Positions 63,038-64,000 of a stretch of 64,000 nt of DNA are shown one piece after another. The position numbers and the translations under genes were made by a program. The DNA is from Schlesneria sphaerica (GTDB lineage Bacteria; Planctomycetota; Planctomycetia; Planctomycetales; Planctomycetaceae), in assembly GCF_044336245.1 (NCBI RefSeq), contig NZ_CP172346.1, positions 5,146,001 through 5,210,000 on the forward strand, given 5' to 3'. Within the stretch, counting starts at the first letter, position 1. The number at the start of each line of letters is the position of its first letter. The notes under the pieces were generated by a model, which saw only the letters and a program-made list of their open reading frames with translations, was not told where the DNA came from and did not search any database.

Positions 63038-64000
63038 TCAGGTTGTCGGATCCGCCCGCCTGGATGTCGGGTAGATCTGGTAGTAGTCATTGATCGCCGT
63101 CGCGTGCAGTTTGTCTTCGTCGTGAAGCTTCAGCACAACTTCCTTGAATCCTTCATGGATCAGTTCCCGCCGTTGCTCATCTGCATCCGGTTCGTATTGG
63201 TCGATCCACCACTTTCCGAGCTGGATCGTCGTGAGGCCGGGAGACATTTCCAATTGTCTGCACACGGCTTGTTCCAACTGCTGCAGATTCATCGGTGATG
63301 CTGGCACCCCCGGCTTGTCCAGACAGGTCCCGAGCAATTGGCAGATGACGGGAAGCGAAAGATACCGCTGATGGCGGTGGTGGGAATCGTAGACTTCGGC
63401 TTCCGTGATCAGTCGGCTTTCTCCTGTTGGGAGAACCACCTCCAGATCGCCCGCCCGCGCCAGTCCGACGACTGCCTCGCAAGCATCGAGAGTGGCATAT
63501 TGAGCAAAATCGAGTGTCTGCAGAGTGAAGCGATGCTCGTTCTGTTGCAGTTGATTCAGTTGAGACCGTCCGGCCTCTGCCAGTTGCAATGGTTCCCGAC
63601 CGTCCACAATGAGAATGGCGCGATCGGGAGAATTGGGCCCTTCCAGTGCGGCGAGAATCCGCTTGAGTTGATTCGTGGCCGCAAGCCCGCTGGAAGCTTC
63701 GGCAATCGCCACTCCGATTGTCGTCGGTGGGGCATCGGAGGAATCGAATGACGTTTGCGCCATCAGGTGGAATGCGGGCTTCGATCGGTTTTTCACGGCA
63801 TCGGGAATCAAGCCTCCGAAATGGGGATAGAACTTCAGCCGTGTGGCTGGATCCAGCGTTTCACAGGCCGCCAGGATCGATTTGAGCAGTCCCAGCACGT
63901 TGCCCGCATCGACCGGAAGTTCTTCCGGTCGCAATAGACGCGAGTGACGATGCTCTTCAATTTTTGCCGCAATGCGTTGGTCGATCAGCCCCGACAAATC
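63038..64000 (-). CDS. Unrecognised protein, C-terminal part (cut by right edge)
   Basis: An open minus-strand frame enters from the right edge and covers 320 residues to the stop at 63038. The first visible codons run straight from the edge (GAT TTG TCG), so the true start is probably outside. Mixed alpha/beta sequence with an Ala/Leu-rich helix VAIAEASSGLAATNQLKRIL, a strand RAILIVDGREPL that looks like a Walker-B-style strand, and two winged-helix-like segments near the C-terminus (SLPVICQLLGTCL; EQRRELIHEGFKEVVLKLHD). No domain is named with confidence; it could be the C-terminal half of a large ATPase. It is convergent with the sulfatase. Confidence 0.6.
   Translation of the reverse strand, partial: DLSGLIDQRIAAKIEEHRHSRLLRPEELPVDAGNVLGLLKSILAACETLDPATRLKFYPHFGGLIPDAVKNRSKPAFHLMAQTSFDSSDAPPTTIGVAIAEASSGLAATNQLKRILAALEGPNSPDRAILIVDGREPLQLAEAGRSQLNQLQQNEHRFTLQTLDFAQYATLDACEAVVGLARAGDLEVVLPTGESRLITEAEVYDSHHRHQRYLSLPVICQLLGTCLDKPGVPASPMNLQQLEQAVCRQLEMSPGLTTIQLGKWWIDQYEPDADEQRRELIHEGFKEVVLKLHDEDKLHATAINDYYQIYPTSRRADPTT

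Noticed and set aside
1..64000. CRISPR array, prophage, transposon or restriction-modification genes
   Set aside because: No spaced direct repeats, integrase, transposase, capsid, methylase or nuclease genes were found on either strand.

Overview
The window reads as chromosomal DNA of a planctomycete (Planctomycetota, probably order Planctomycetales). This rests on family content: a DUF1501 Tat-exported protein, a giant VCBS/PVC-type haem-binding protein, a PEP-CTERM anchored GDSL hydrolase, a DUF6798 membrane protein, two ECF sigma factor / Ser-Thr kinase pairs, and zinc-ribbon membrane proteins with STN-like tails. Base composition is moderately G+C rich. Genes are loosely packed, with many 300-1000 bp gaps and only a few true operons. 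I see no phage, insertion sequence, CRISPR array or rRNA; there is one tRNA, tRNA-Arg(CCG).

Layout. 1-4.3 kb: N-terminal part of a minus-strand PutA, a HEAT-repeat protein, a GDSL/PEP-CTERM hydrolase, a secreted PepSY-like protein and thiol peroxidase. 4.5-11.2 kb: tRNA-Arg, a TPR-like gene preceded by a Fur-like palindrome and a leader hairpin, a membrane protein, a MMPL/RND exporter and long gaps. 11.2-20.5 kb: UvrD/Rep helicase, a secreted planctomycetal protein, a small membrane protein, a sarcosine-oxidase-family flavoenzyme, a nine-copy GGGTAAC heptamer array, an HtrA/Deg protease, an H1-like basic protein and a DUF6798 protein. 20.5-24.2 kb: Mfd with a long disordered insert. 24.7-31.9 kb: ECF sigma factor, Ser/Thr kinase with an N-terminal anti-sigma-type zinc finger, a 1228-residue double-propeller protein and a membrane-anchored WD40-like protein, all on the plus strand.

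32-38.4 kb: DUF1501 protein and PVC-type cytochrome. 39-43.8 kb: RND efflux adaptor and pump with a palindrome just before the adaptor start. 44-48 kb (minus): a BON-like/STAS-like overlapping pair and the glpK-glpD pair. 48.3-51.3 kb (minus): two zinc-ribbon/TM/STN-like paralogues. 51.7-57.6 kb (plus): small membrane protein, LplT-like MFS carrier, secreted phospholipase-A2-like protein, phosphoglucosamine mutase and a GAF-SpoIIE phosphatase. 57.7-60.9 kb: a second kinase (zinc ribbon, Met/Gly-rich tail) divergent from a second ECF sigma factor, with a perfect 10-8-10 inverted repeat 20 bp before the kinase start. 61.2-64 kb: a sulfatase with an unusual CWSSR active site and a partial gene of unknown function cut by the right edge.

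The most system-like loci are the ECF / zinc-finger kinase / double-propeller / WD40 cluster at 24.7-31.9 kb, the divergent kinase-ECF locus at 57.7-60.9 kb, and the LplT-like plus PLA2-like neighbours at 52.2-54.4 kb. Their functions are inferred from domains and neighbourhood only; no database search was run.
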